From positions 24,330,981 through 24,390,980 of the forward strand of contig NC_049985.1 in assembly GCF_000003815.2 (NCBI RefSeq): 60,000 bases of DNA, given 5' to 3'. The first letter of the stretch is position 1; each line of letters begins with the position of its first letter. The notes under the pieces are model-generated. The model searched no databases and had not been told where the DNA came from. It saw nothing but the letters and a program-made list of their open reading frames with translations. Both the position numbers and the translations under genes were made by a program. Shown here piece by piece: positions 1 through 13,900 of this stretch. The stretch is from Branchiostoma floridae. Taxonomy: Eukaryota > Chordata > Leptocardii > Amphioxiformes > Branchiostomatidae.

Positions 1-1558
1 TCGCGAAGTAATTCCGAAGCTTCGAAGATCGTATATAATGTGACGGGTGTATTAGGATGCTTTTGACTAGCCTGACGTTCACACAGCCGTATTATAGTTC
101 CCGCCTCTCTTCTGTCCTCTCTGAAAATGCATATTTGCAGCGAGATCAACACGTTTACTGAGTGCAATCGTATTTCTTTAAATTCTAAATCGGGTATTTC
201 ACTGAAGCTGCGGCGGTGAGATACCAGCTTTATTCAAAATTGCATGAGACACATCCTGCGATTCTGGGTCTTATCGTGTCAGCAACAGCACTTTTTGCTT
301 TGTAAGACTGAATACATTTTGACTGGAAATAGGGTAAGGTACCTAGTCTGCCAAACTCGTAATCTTAGTCTTTATTGATACGTGTCAGATAAAGTGGTAC
401 AGTCATAAGACTCATAACTACCTACAAAAACCATATTGAGAACCGACAACATCTGATCATTGGGAACAGGTGGTTGTCACTACAGACAGGATGCTTTGAA
501 ACAGTGTCAATTGCAAAATATCTTTCTGACCACCAAGATGTGGTCACATTGTTGATCATTGTTCAGTGGTGCCTAGGCCGTCTTTCCGACAATATGTCCA
601 TAGGACTCTTTCTTTCCAGACGCCGATCGCGCTGCTACCTCGCTGCGACCTAATTTCAGGACAAAGTGCACAGTGCGCGCTCACAGAAACCCCTGAAAAG
701 CTATTCTGGTAGAATCTGGTGAAGACACTTGTGCGCTGATTGAGATAAAGGGACACACGAGTCCATTTTGGGCGCTGTCGCAATCTAGTGGAAAGGGGGC
801 CTTTGCGAACGTTCCTTCACAGACCCTGAGCGATGTTGGCGATCGCTGACCGCTTGCATTTGAGAGATCGTGTATCTCATGCGAGGTGTGGTCAATAGGT
901 TCGCGGCATTGCCCAGATATAAGGTGCATTGAAATCTCGGAGCTTCTTGTAATTGTCCACCTCAAGTTCAAATCAATATTTTAAAGCCGATTCATTTGCC
1001 TTCAAATGATGTACAGCAGGTGTACAGCTAGTGGCTCTTTTATCAATAAAAAGTCGTAAAATTCGTTTAAAAATTTTCATATTGCCGTTGTCCAATTGTC
1101 GTTTCAATGCGATTGAAAATATTTGCAAACAACCCACAATCTATTTCATCCAAGCGAAATTTATAAGAAACTCATGGTTCTTCTTACCTTGTGGTAAAAA
1201 CCGCCGAAATTAGTGCAGATTTAATGTTTCCATGTGAGCCTGATTAGCCATGAAAGGTAATATGAAACTGGTGGAACTTTCTGGAAAAAATTCCGAATCT
1301 CAAGTGTTATAAGTTTGGTTCGAATAAAGTTCCTAAACGGGGAACATGCGGCTCCAGCGTCTTTTCTGAAGATGTGGCGTAAGTGTGGACGGTTGGCTTG
1401 AGGTTGTCCTTCTCACATACTATACTCAAGTGTTATATGAATTACAGAACTGCATTCCGGTCAAAGTTTACGTCCAACGGCGAATGTGCGCGTAATTAAC
1501 ATAAAACACCCAAGTTTACAATCTTCACAACAGCTTTTAGCCCTCGCTGTTACGTTAA
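1..1558. other. intergenic, nothing recognised
   Basis: I see no exon with flanking splice signals, no RNA gene and no clear terminal-repeat element here. The short open frames on both strands lack recognisable domains and have the composition of chance frames. Confidence 0.4.
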
Positions 1559-1639
1559 ATGAACGACAAGCGTCATGAAACGTCCAAACAAGTTCTAAAT
1601 GATTTGCAACATCTGTGTGGCATCATAACTTCAGGGTCA

Positions 1640-2062
1640 CGGTTTGGCCCCGGACCACAAGTCCTGACTTTAAATCCTGTCATGTCACTGATATTTGTCG
1701 TGCACTTAGGGCTTTGTGCAGATGCAATTAGGGCTTTGTATAGAAATACTATAGCCTCTGTCATTACTTCTGATGGTGAGACTAGTTCATTTGAGATACT
1801 AGTAGTTACTGGATTTCTCCAGAGTGATACCTTAGCACCATATTTATTCATTATTGTACTTGATTATGTTTTAAGACAGTCTCTACACACAAATGCAAAC
1901 AAATTGGAATCAAAGCACGAAGGGATCAAAGATATCCTGCCCAATATCTCACTGATCTGGACTTTGCAGATGATCTTGCGCCAGTTGACATTATCAAGTC
2001 TGAACTATATTTACATATGTACACCAGAAAAACACTCTAAACCTAGGAACGTGTGTGGTGAA
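1640..2062 (+). pseudogene. LINE reverse-transcriptase fragment, decayed
   Basis: A fragment of a non-LTR retrotransposon reverse transcriptase. One frame carries the fingers/palm stretch ADAIRALYRNT, then a motif ending LQSDTLAPYLF, which corresponds to the usual GVLQGDTLAP block, then a DYVLRQ-like segment. The next catalytic block, DLDFADDLAP (F-A-D-D box), follows near 1950-1985 but in a different frame, so at least one frameshift lies between the two halves. No endonuclease domain or full-length frame is present, so the copy is dead and 5'-truncated. The clade was not determined. Confidence 0.75.
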
Positions 2063-2099
2063 CATGAAACAGTTGTTCAAAACCTGCTCACATAACGCA

Positions 2100-4667
2100 A
2101 CATTCAAGACTGTGGACGCATTGAAGTTAGGCTAGAACTCTGTACAGACGATATAACCTTGACATCATTATCTATGTTTCACAGGTAGTCATCCGAACTG
2201 AGAAGTGCCTAGAGGTACATTCATGTATGTATGTCTAGATGTAATTACTATAAGAAAGTGTTATGTGGAGATTCCGAGCGAGCTCGCCGGAATGAGTGAG
2301 TGTTCTTTTATACATGTTCAACAGTTCTCTCATGTAGGGAACAGACGGTATGAGCTTTTGTGACGCTTCCTACGGCCTTATGCCGAGAGGTGTGTTTGGA
2401 TTGTTTCTGCGTCTATCGTTTGGATATCTGACTCCAGAGTGGTGGACGCCAGTTTCTAAACTCTGAGTTGACCAATATTTTGTCAAGGACAAGGAGTGTC
2501 TGATATGTATAGTCAAACATTCCTGCAATAAGTTTTGTTTTGATACGTGTACTTTACAGTTAACGTTCTATAAGACTTGTAATGAAGTATATGCAACGGG
2601 AACCTATTCAGAAACCCCTTTAGAAGGTTATAGCGTTAAAACGGGCACCTGACTTCTCTTCGGTTGGGTAGGTAAATTGCGGTGGAAGGAGAGAGGTCTG
2701 CCTTGCCTTCCAATACCATGCCCCAGACACTATGACTGCATTTACATAATATTCACACACCTTAAGGGGAAAACACTCTTAAACTAGGAAGGTGTGTGGT
2801 TAAAACATGAAACATTGGCGTCATTTCGACACCGAGAAAATTGTTGGGTCGTGCCCACGGGGCGTGATTGGTGTGCCTGAAGTTTCTAGCTGTCCACGGG
2901 AATCACACCTCGGCGTTAATCACCCCTAATCGTTTTTTTAAATTTCGCTTTGTAACGCCGTTTTGATACATGCTTTACTGCCCGCCCGAAGAAGCGACCC
3001 AATACAAAAAATTGTTTCATATGCCAAAAAAGGGCCAGAAAGCCTGCAGTGTAGGCTAGAGTCTTCCAAGAACTAACATTCGTTGTGTTCCTGTAACCCC
3101 TGGAAGCTTAGTAAGTGATTAGGTTCAATAATAATAAAGGAGAAGATTTTTGTATGTTTTCCTTTTGTTTACTTTTTTACTTCCAATTTAATTCTTTTGC
3201 AATCGAATAGACAATATTTACATGTGTGCGGCTATTGTATCGGGGGTGGGGGGCATCGTCTAGTATTTTGCATTGTATGTTTTATAGACCCTATTTAGCG
3301 TGTAAAGTTGTCGTCTTGTTACTTCGGCTCTTTACTTTAGCTGATAGTACACGCTGGTCGTATGCAAGGAATCACGTGCGCTACTGTTTCGTTTTCTAGT
3401 AGAGGTCTTATTCTATAGCATATAACTATATCAGGTGTCACTGTAGTCCAAGCAGACAGTGCCACTGTTTTCTTGTCCACTGAAGAATCACTGTATGGAA
3501 TTAAATGCCTTTGCTCAGTCTTAGCGTGGTTGTACCCAATTTAAACAAAGCTAAAACTAAAGGACAGCGGTTAAGTATGTGGAAGCACAGAAAAAAGAAA
3601 AGAAATAGCAGCTATACAATGGCCTTCTGTAATTAAGTGATTGGGTTTTTATTTTGGTCATAGTAAGGAACGATTAATGAAATTAAACTAGGATGACAAG
3701 GTAAAACAAGTTAAAAACAGATCTCAATACATGTCGTCAAAGGAATCTTACATCCTTAGAGAAAAAAAAAACTATTGTAAAAACACTGGTAGCTGCAAAA
3801 GTAGCATGGAATGAACATCGTTCCAACACCAACAACAGTGTAAAGGATTTAAATGCTTTTTAAATATTTTATTTGGGGTGGTAAGGGGGTAGAATCACTA
3901 ATTAGTAGTTACGCCCAGATGCGTTCCACCCCATGGTAAGTATAGACCAAGTATTCAAAATGAATTACAATGGTGAAAAATATATTGGCAAACTACCCCC
4001 TTTCTATAAACAAATCATTTCTGCAAACCACACAGGTAAACACATTTGCTCTTAAATACTAAAAAAACAGAAGTGCATATAAATACAACAATGTGCATGA
4101 TAGAAATTAGTATGTGCAGTTACATATATGATAGTGAACTTTAATTACGACATTTAAGTACGACATTTTTCCAGTATCTCCTCCTGGACTACTGGGACTC
4201 CTTGCTCAGGGCTTGTCCTTGTTCCGAACGTGGCGACACCTGTTGCTTATCAGCGATCCCAGTTGCCTCCTGAAGATGGAGTCTCCCACTCTCTTCCCGG
4301 CTTTCACTTCCACCCATTCTGTCCAAAACATAAAAGCAACGGAGTAAGTACGGATGTTACCTTGAATTTCCACGTCCTGTCAATGTGGATGATGAGACTA
4401 CGCTGTCTTCTCGTTTACAGTCATTAGCCTTTTTGAATTACAGTTCTCCAAGTTGTTTTGCAAGACCTTAGAATATCTTTGACCATCATTTCAAACAGCT
4501 CTAAATAGTACATGTACCTCTTGAAGCTGGAAAACACGGGTATCCTTCCGCAATCGCATCACTATTTTGTCTTTACGGGGAGTTATACTTTTAAGCACTT
4601 TAATTCCGGATAAAGCAAAATTGACCGGATGATCCAACATGCCAAAATAATCAGGATGTAGACCACA
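2100..4667. other. intergenic, repeat scraps only
   Basis: No coding exon recognised. A segment of about 35 bp around 2030-2075 (AAACACTCTAAACCTAGGAA...) recurs diverged near 2770-2815, which suggests a second scrap of the same repeat. The lower end probably holds the 3' UTR of the minus-strand BEN gene: a minus-strand AATAAA lies near 3868-3873, about 0.8 kb past its stop codon. Confidence 0.35.
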
Positions 4668-4909
4668 TTACTCACCAAAGATGGCCTGGACTTTGTTATG
4701 GTCCAGTGCTGGATAGTCACTGTCACCCAGCGCACTGCTCTCGGCGAGCTGTTTCCTGGTGAACAGGGCGCCGAGAAGCGGGGTCGTCACGCCCTGTGGT
4801 AGTTTCCCAGTCCTTGTGAACTTGCTCATGCCACCGGCCAGGCATTCCTCTGCCTTGGCCACCGCTTCGGCCGGCACCCGCACCTGCCTGGCAGGAGCCC
4901 CGATGAGAA
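4668..4909 (-). CDS. terminal exon carrying the BEN domain
   Basis: The exon follows a pyrimidine-containing acceptor (TTGCGCACTTGCAG) and reads VLIGAPARQVRVP, then the helical core with SKFTR, TPLLGALFTRKQLAESSALG and ALDHNKVQAIFGE before the stop. The pattern of a short beta start, a long helix, a small residue cluster, LFT..LA.SS..G and LD..K...I is that of the BEN domain C-terminal half. Only about 80 residues are present, near the lower end for the family. Confidence 0.8.
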
Positions 4910-7900
4910 CTGCAAGTGCGCAATAGGTACAGATTTAGGTGACAATAAGAGTGTATTATCTGAGCAGCGTAACACAGATTGACAAAAGCTGTGGTCGAAG
5001 TAAGTGCTGCTTAACATTCTATGTGAGCTACATTTGCGTGTGTTGAATGGAAGTATCAATCTTCACCACGGGTGCCTAAGTATTTAAACGATAACATAGA
5101 ATCTTACAGAAAACATACGACACTTAGGGCGCGATCACACGTGTGTATATTTGGAAGTCCGTATAAGGTCCGTGTGGATCATATGAATACATAAACACCC
5201 TGTTTTTCATGGTCGACAGCGAACCTAAGTTTTAAATGGTGTGTAACTTCTTCGACAACTCAATACGACAAATCATCGATTCGAAAATACACTAGTACGT
5301 TTTCACATAGTGATTCGTGCGATTTTCGTAAGGTTCGTGCGTTTTCGCATAGTGATTCGTGCGTATCACATAATGTCCGTACGACTCTCATAGGATGGGT
5401 GCAAATACTTAGGCACCCCTGAAGATATTATCTTCATTTCACGAGAGTAACTTTACCAAATTCTAAATAGATTACTGCAATTCGTACCCATTGGCTGGCT
5501 GTTGGGCTGCGTGGCGGCACTGCTGCCGGGACTGTCCTGAGAGTCCATGTCGGTGAAGGACCGGGACTCGAAAGGGTGCTGTGTGGGTGAGGCGCCGATC
5601 TCCTGCAAGTCGGGCTCGTTTACGGAATGGAGAGCCCCACTGATCGCCCCACCCAAAGCAGCACATCCTATCAAGCCCCGGCTCCCGAATGGTGACTCCA
5701 GGTCCCCTCTACTACTGGATGGTGACTCCAGGTCCCCTCTACTGCCGGCTGGCGACTGCAGGTCCCCTCTACTACCGGCTGGCGACTGCAGGTCCCCTCT
5801 ACTACCGCCTGGCGACTGCAGGTCCCCTCTACTACCGCCTGGCGACTGCAGGTCCCCTCTACTACCGCCTGGCGACTGCAGGTCCCCTCTACTACCGCCT
5901 GGCGACTGCAGGTCCCCTCTACTACCGCCTGGCGACTGCAGGTCCCCTCTACTGGACGGTGGCTCCAGGTCCCCTCTTCCAGTCCCTGGGGTGGAGGGGG
6001 GTGCCGACCTGGCCGCACTTGGCGTGCCCTGCGAAAAATAAACGGGTAACCCAATTAACGACAGGACATAGTGATGAAATGGCCGATCAACTTAGAGCAA
6101 TGCCAATAGAATAGAAGTTGAGCAAAGAATGTTTGGTTGTAGTTTGAGACATATACGCGCGACTTACCTTGCTCTTCGGCTTCTTCACCTTGTCGGTGAG
6201 CCAGTCCAGCTTTCTCTCCAGCGTGTCGAGCTTATCCAACTTGCCCTCTATGAGGGCAAGTTTGGGGCCGAACTCCTTCATTTCCTATTAAGGGCGGAAA
6301 ATGATCGTAAAGTGTTTTAGGTAGGAGACTGTTATTTACTAGTATATCTTGCGAACTTCACGAAAATTCCGTGTCAAGTTCATTTAAAAAGTCAATGCAA
6401 ATGTGTAACGCTAGCCATTCCTGGCTTCTATTTGTTAAAATCAAATACAGCCGTACATGTTCGTTCAGTTTACATACGTTGACTGTCACCAAAAGTATTG
6501 CAGGACTTCTACGGAAGAAACCGGTGCACGACTACATGTTACAGGAAAGACTCCATGCATCTGTCTCATGTTTATTCAACAAGGGCTCCTGTGGGTATGA
6601 TGGCACTTACCCGGGTTGCCTCTCGAACTGCATCTTGAAGATCTTGAAGTGTAGCAAGCTGTGAGGAGAAAAAGTCATCATGATTGTGAGACTACATGTT
6701 TAAAAATATCAAAAACAAACACACATTCAGGGTCAAACTTTGCAGCAACAAAAAAGTCAATACAGTTTACGAAGCAAAAGGGTCAACTTGGTTACAAAAG
6801 AAAGAAACGAAGCAATATCAATATGGCAGAAAACTGTAGCGTACCGACTGTTCCTCCGTGGTCTTTTTTTCCTTCACGGGCTGTTTTTCCTTCAAGGAAT
6901 GGTTCCCTTCTTTCAGTTGCGGCTCACCCTGTATTGAAATATTGCAGCACCTTGAAACGTACATCTTTAAGAAAGTCAGACATTTTGTGTTTGGCGGCTT
7001 CATGCTATAGTTTGAAAGCCTTGAAAGTTTTCATGGGAGTTCTTAACAGTCATGCAGAGAACTTTAGTGCCTCTGTCATGGCAAAGGCTATAGTGAGCAC
7101 TATGTTTCATAATCTCCAAGCAGATCCTACGGTGCCATAAGATAGTATCAAAGCTGGCCAGGGAGTATAGCCGGCTAAGGGAGTCAAACGGGCACCAGAG
7201 ATCTGCCTTCACCCTAACAGGGAGGAGCATTTCTATTGAATAAAGGTGTCTCTTCCCTACTCTCAAGGCAGAAGGTCGAAATCGCGAGAAAAAATAAAGT
7301 ATCAAAAAACAAAGTTTATAGCTGGGAAAACAAAAAAAAAAAAAAATTTTGAAATAAAGAAAACGTAAAAATAAAAAGAAAAGAAAGAAAAAAATAATAA
7401 AGAAAAAAAAAAAGCTAATAAATAAGTTCGAAACTAAACGGTACAGTAAAATAAAAAATAAAAAAAAAAAGTAACGAGCGATAAGAATAAAAAAAAAAAA
7501 AAAAAAAAAAAAAAAACAAAAAAAACAAACAACCCAAACAAAGTACAAAACCACCCAAAAAACCCACCACAACCAACCAACAAACCCACAAACAAACCCA
7601 CAAACACACCACCACCCAAAAAACCCCCTCACCCCCAAACACCAAAACCAACCCGCAAAAAAACCAAAAACAACGACCAAAAACCCCCCACACAACAGAC
7701 CAAAAAACAACCAAAACCCACCAAACACACACAACAACCCCCAACCAAAACCCAACCACCCACCCAAAAAACAACCACACAAAATCAAACCCCACCCCAA
7801 AAAAACACGAAACACAACAACCACCCCAAACCCAACCACCCCCCAACCAAACACACCCAACAACCAACCCAAACATCCCAACACCAGCACCCCACAAACA

Positions 7901-10900
7901 CACACACACCCACCAACCCATCACAAAACAAACCACACCACAACCCAACACAACCCACCAACCAGGAGGAAAACACAAACCTCCTTGGGCTCACTGAGCT
8001 TGTCCTGTACATTACTTGATCCGCTCATAAAAACGATTCGACCTCTGCTTGGAGAGTATCTCTTCCCCTCCTTGTGCGGTATTAACAGCTACACGAATAT
8101 CCGAGGTGCTAATATTTTTATGAGCGGCTCAAGTAATGTCCAGGACAAGCTCAGTGAGCCCAAGGAGGTTTGTGTTTTTAACCTCCTTGGTGAGCCGCGC
8201 CGCCGGTCCCAGTGTGAGGTTCACTCCAGACGGCGCCGAAATACAAAGCTGACAGCATCACAACGTAACAGAAGAAACGAACCGGTACATGAAATTTCCA
8301 CTCAAGAAATATAGTAAAAGTCCTATAATCGTTCCAAACTTACTATACGCCTTTATTTATATATAAAAACCTTAAATGAACGTTAGAATTTTGGCATTTT
8401 GAACATATAATCTGAAAGTAAGCATCTCTCACTACGTTTGGATGCGCTGAAGGAAAGCACAACACCATGCGCGGTCAGCCATTTTTTGTTTCGAATCTAA
8501 AGTTTCTGCAGTTTGTGTCCGTTTTTCGATCCGCTATTTCTTAATTCCTTGCAACGGCGAGGCGACAACAAGTCGAGGTTCGCGGACCTAAAGTAATGGG
8601 ATACACTGATAAAATGGGGACTTTCGCCAAGCCAGTAGCAATGACAACGACTTGACATCTTTTCCTTCCGGGGCCGCAACAGTGGCCCGCTACAGTGGTT
8701 CTCGCGGCTCAAATTCCCACAGACTTCTCGAAAGATACGACGAACTTTTTCGTCCATGGTTCAAACTCGCCAAACCATGCCAACGGTTCGTGCAGTGACT
8801 CGTATTATGACTTCCTGTAACGGTCACCCAGCTGACACGCTTTCCGGGGCACGAGCCGGCAAGCCGGACGGAGGGCAATTTAGGCAATTGACACCTCCTC
8901 GGCAAGCACAATTTGATTAGGCAACAATTAGATGTTAATAGCCTTTCTTGAAGCCAAATGAAGTCAAATCCTACGGTAAGTTTGATACTATACATTACGC
9001 ACCGTGGATCTGGTTGGAGATTATATGTTTCAGTTCTAGATCCTAGATGATCGGTGCCACACAACCGTATATTCCAAGCAGAGGTTGGGTTGATATTAGT
9101 GGCCGGTATTTCTTACAGCTCTCTCCCCTCGAGGAGGGCGCGTTAACAACAACAACAAGCAGTTCTATACAACCAGTTTTCCCCTGTTTTACATCAGCAC
9201 TGTTGATATAAATTTGAATATATATACAAAGCTATCGCAGTAAGAGAGGAACGCAACGTACAGCAATGTCTCCATTGGCCAAGTCAGACACGATATTCAT
9301 GGTTTCTTCCCTGTCCTGGTCCATCTGGGCTTTGATTTTGCGCCTCTTTTCGGCGCTCAGCGTCTCGACCTGAAAGCAGAACACAGTCGATATAGGCGAC
9401 AACAACCACCGCCAAATCTACACGGCTAATTATATACTAAGTGCTAGGCGTGGTAAGCGTGGTAAACTTATAGTGGCAATGTCTTTATTATCTCAATTCG
9501 ATAATGCTGAAAAAGAGCTCTTAAATTGCATGACCTGTTACTTACATTTCCGAAGGTTTCACTTCCTTTCTTTCCTGGAATAAAGTAGATAAAAGCTCTG
9601 TAGATCATTCACAGGCAAATATGTCGCCAACGGATAGACCGGCATTTACTGTATACAGTTTACTTGAATTACGTTAAAATAAAAAGTCAAGTTAGATATG
9701 GTTCAAGTCCATTGGCCGCCAACTTTGTTCTGAAAAAAATCAATGCACTTACTCTTTCCTCCTGTTGTCTTGACCGCCGGCTTCCGAACAGTAGTCGAAC
9801 CTGTTAGTGGAGGGGAAACAAAAAGCAAGTACACTAAATAATTAATGTCATTTTTGGGAGGGGTTTTTGATAATGCTAATGATTTTGCGAGCGGTGAACT
9901 GTGGATCTTAGCCCTGGCCCAGTGGTAATCTGATTTTACAGAGGCTATGTAAATTTGAGATAAGCGCAGAAATCAAGAATACTCTCAGCTTCGATTTCCG
10001 GAATATCCTCAGCTTCAAACACGGCGGCTTTTTTCTTCCTAACAGCCGGTATTTGGTCAAGAACTACTCCCCACAGTGAATGTTTATTCAAATCTGGAGA
10101 GAATCTGCTGGAGATTAGTCTTTCTGTGGAGTCTATCTAAACGATAGAGCTCTTTTGAGGAACAGACGTGATTAAAAAACAGCACTGTTCCAGAAAAAAA
10201 GAGTCTATTTACAAGCATATGTTTGGATTCAAATATGGAAATCACGAATCTCCCATTGCTGGTATGGAGAAAAATATGCGCCACAACCTGCAATACAGAT
10301 AGCCAAACAAAAAGTCCCCAGACTAACATACTATTATACATTTAAAACCGGAGGCTTATATCTGATGTGGATATTAATATAGTAGATAAACTATTAAAAC
10401 AACGTAACAGTATTTTTATGCTTTACTTGACTCGTCTCAAATTCTATATAGGATGTGAGTTAATCCCCCAATAAACTAATTTTTCGAAGCAGATGTCTGG
10501 TCTTGTGTAGCTTTTGCACCCCGTTCTTTCAATTTCTTTTATTGCTTGAACACATTCTAAGGTTTTCACGTTTCTAGGACTTTCTTCAAGTGATTAACCC
10601 ATCAGAAACGGTATATAGAACATAAAAAACAAGCCATAACCACTTAAGTGAGGTGTTGATTGTCTATCGTAATTGATTCTGATCCTATTATAAGCTGTGG
10701 AAATGCAGTGGATTCCAGAAACAGTTAAAATTTAGTGCAACATAATAGTGTGAGGGTAATTATAAGTGAGACTGACCTATACGTTGCAATTGCTCTGCTA
10801 ATTCTGGAATCTGCATGCCATAACGAGCATAAGTATAGCACAGGACAAAAGGATAACACATAAGATTTACCTGCACCGTCTTTAATCTGTTCACTGTTCT

Positions 10901-13900
10901 CTTCAGTCTTCTCTTCATCTGTGTTCTCTCCATCTGTCTTCTCGCCTCCATTTCCTTGCTTCTTCCCCATACCTGCCTTGTTCCTTCTATCTGTAGCCAT
11001 CTTTCCATCTTTCTTCTCTCCATCTGTCTTCTCGTCTTTTCCTGGTTTCGCCTTGTCAATCTTCTTACCTTTCTTCTCTGGAATGAGTCATGTATCGATG
11101 TAAGCAAAGAAAAGAGAACTGTTGTTGTTGTTGTTGTTAGCAAGTTAGTTGTGTCTGGATAGACAGATATAGATACAAAAGCTAGTGTATTACGCCGAAA
11201 GGCGATTATATCAGATACAGATACTAGCACAGACGCTACTGTGTATTACGCCGAAGGGCCGGCTAGACAGACACAGATACATTTGTACAGAAGCTACAGA
11301 GTAGAGTCTCCCAGCAGAGGTTCGTGTGTACATTTAGGCGTTCTGTGGGGCTTTTATTCTGGATCGCTTTCGTTATAACGCCGGATAGAAAGAAAATGGT
11401 ATAAAATAGAAAGCCCGACAAAATCGTCTAAAACACGGCAAAAACAACCGGACACGAGAGAGAGAAGGGACGCACAACAGTGCATTTTCCACAACATTTG
11501 GCCACAATATTTAGCATCATTAACTCTAAGATATTGTTTCCATCCACATACATGAACATTCTGGCAGCATACAATACTATGTTTTCCTTCTAGTATGATA
11601 CAACATATCATACTTTTCATAAGGCCATGTTGATTTCATTTCATGGATGACATCCAGTCGCGCATCAATTTTCGTCCGTTTGTGACCCTAGTTTAAATCA
11701 AACAAAGCAGCTACAAAATGAGCGTGTATATGCCGTAAGTTGACAAAAAATGTCGGAGTATTGATGTTGTAAAATGGAAAAGTCAATTCCAAAGACAAAG
11801 AAGACGCGAAAGAAAAAGATTAAGAGTTCACTGTAAGTCAGCTTGCGTACCAGACCGCCGCGCTCTGGTCGAAAATCCCTTCGGGCCCGGAAGCGACTTA
11901 TCCCGCGGCCACCACAGACAGCACGGCGGGCCCTAGTTATCTACCGCGGGATAGATGCTAGAGATTGGGTGCTCAAGCGGTTGTCAAATCAATGCCGGGC
12001 AATGCCTGGTCAAATAATAAGCGCGGGATTTCATTTGGCGTGTGGGGTCTGGTATCAAGGCTACTGTTCAGTATACTTTACCCTACATTTCTATGTGTTT
12101 TCTCATTTGTTCAACCTTCCTGGTCGACCTTTTTTTTGACATAGTGCACTCCCCGGTGCCATTGCCCTTTGTCAGAATCTCCATGCACGAGTAGAACACT
12201 AACTATATGTATGGTAATGATCATATGTACTCACTTTTCCCTTTGCTCTCCTGGGGGGACGCGCCCTCATCTAAAGATGGATAAAAGTTGTTGTTATTGC
12301 TTTTATGCTAGGCTACAACAATAATTACATTGCAATCACATGGAGTAAAATACACAATATGTTTAGCTCTTTGACTAGTGTAGGATGCATACAAAAATCG
12401 ATATCATTTTGATCGACCGACGACAAGTCCACAAAATCCCCCTCCCACCTCAAAAATCATCGTCATTACTGCTAGAAGAACTTGTTCCGTCCCGCTAAGC
12501 GGTGGGTGCCTTTGTAACTTATTTTGTTATTCTGATAAAGTTCTCTTTTTCTGATTACTGTGATTGGTACCATTGTTCATTGCTATATCGTAAATGAGTG
12601 GCTTGTTTCTCAGCAAGGAAGTCATTTTACCTTGAAATGAAACAGAAGCAAGCGTCTTACATGATCACTGCGTCACAAGGTCACGCGGTCATTAGTTACT
12701 ATCCAAGCAGAGGTTAGGCTCCGGCTGTTTTTTTTAGTCGTTTAAATCGGGCTTTCTATTTTTGTATTTGTATCTTGTATTGTCAAAACCTAACTTGGCT
12801 AAGAAAACCCGATAAAAACGACAACAACAAAAAAACGTTTAAAAAAACAGCCGGAGCCTAACCTCTGCTTGGAGATTAGTCTTAATATATGCCCTTTTTT
12901 CTCAGAAAAGGGAAAGTTAGAACACTGCCCACTCCATCGGGAAACGCTTCCGTTCGCAGCTAAAATAGGATAATGTTTTTTTTTTTCCTTTCAATCCACA
13001 TCCTTTTCAATGCCCGACATCCGAATCCCAGTTCAACGAATTACAGATTTGCAAGCCTGGTATTTATAATATTCATCACTTGAATCTAATACATACTAAT
13101 ATAGTACTGTATATTAGTATATTGTAACAAGGGGAAAGGTAGGGTTTGAGTTCGCGGTAACTGTAAACATAAAACCATATCGGCAATTACGGTCTGCATT
13201 TACAGTATAGGTGCCGAGTCTCTTTGGCCTGTCATGCAACTGACTTGTTATAGGCTTGGATATAACACTAACCGTCAGATCCGTTGTTATCCAAGGAAAG
13301 CAACTTTTTCTGGGAAGGCTTTCTTATCCTGCCGGTGCCAGTCTCCAGGTTTTCCTCCTCCTGGACCTTTTGCATGTTGTGACCAAGGCGAAGTGCCTCA
13401 GCTTTCATGGCCTTCTCATTGCCTGAAATCATTATAAGATACACCATGCATTAATCACCAAGGTCACCAGTTTTTAATCCATGAAATCCGTTCAGCGATC
13501 TGTCAAATTTCTTGGTCGCTTGCCCCAGATGGACTTCTAATGAAGTTGTGACTCGTGGGAATGGTAGTCCTCACAGCAGGCTATTTGTCTCTGTTGTGTG
13601 TAGATTACTCTGATAGCTACTACCCTGTGGTGATACTTGTACAGGCGACTACTAGTATTGTACTAGAACGAGAAGAATTGCGGTTCTGCCCAAACAATGA
13701 AGTGGCGAGATATGTGAATTAATTTGGACTCCATGCAATATTTTTTCGTACATATAGATTTTTTCGTAGATATAGCCTGGATAAAGGACTTCAGCTCGAT
13801 CTCAAAAGTATAATCTTGCGAAAGTACTCTACTCTACTCTACTCTTGCGATAGATATTTTTCACATCGGTCTGGGGTCTGGTATTACTAAGGCTAACACT

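Noticed and set aside
5671-6114. Plus- and minus-strand repeat proteins over the 30-bp array (RSPLLPPGDC and VVEGTCSRQA types)
   Set aside because: Only the minus frame reading SRGDLQSPGG joins flanking exons in phase; the others are out-of-frame readings of the same minisatellite.
7000-8012. Long minus-strand open frames (up to about 300 codons) rich in Phe, Trp, Gly, Val and Cys
   Set aside because: They lie exactly over the A-rich and A/C-only tracts; the residues are what GT-only sequence encodes, and no splice context or domain supports them.
8497-8757. Minus-strand 86-codon frame starting ATGGACGAAAAAG within a BEN-gene intron
   Set aside because: Good start context but no recognisable domain and no way to link it to the BEN exons; kept as possible alternative first exon only.
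9975-10070. Possible extra BEN-gene exon on the minus strand (reads KKAAVFEAEDIPEIEAES)
   Set aside because: Attractive composition, but the acceptor/donor pair gives a length that breaks phase, and the flanking exons already join in phase without it.
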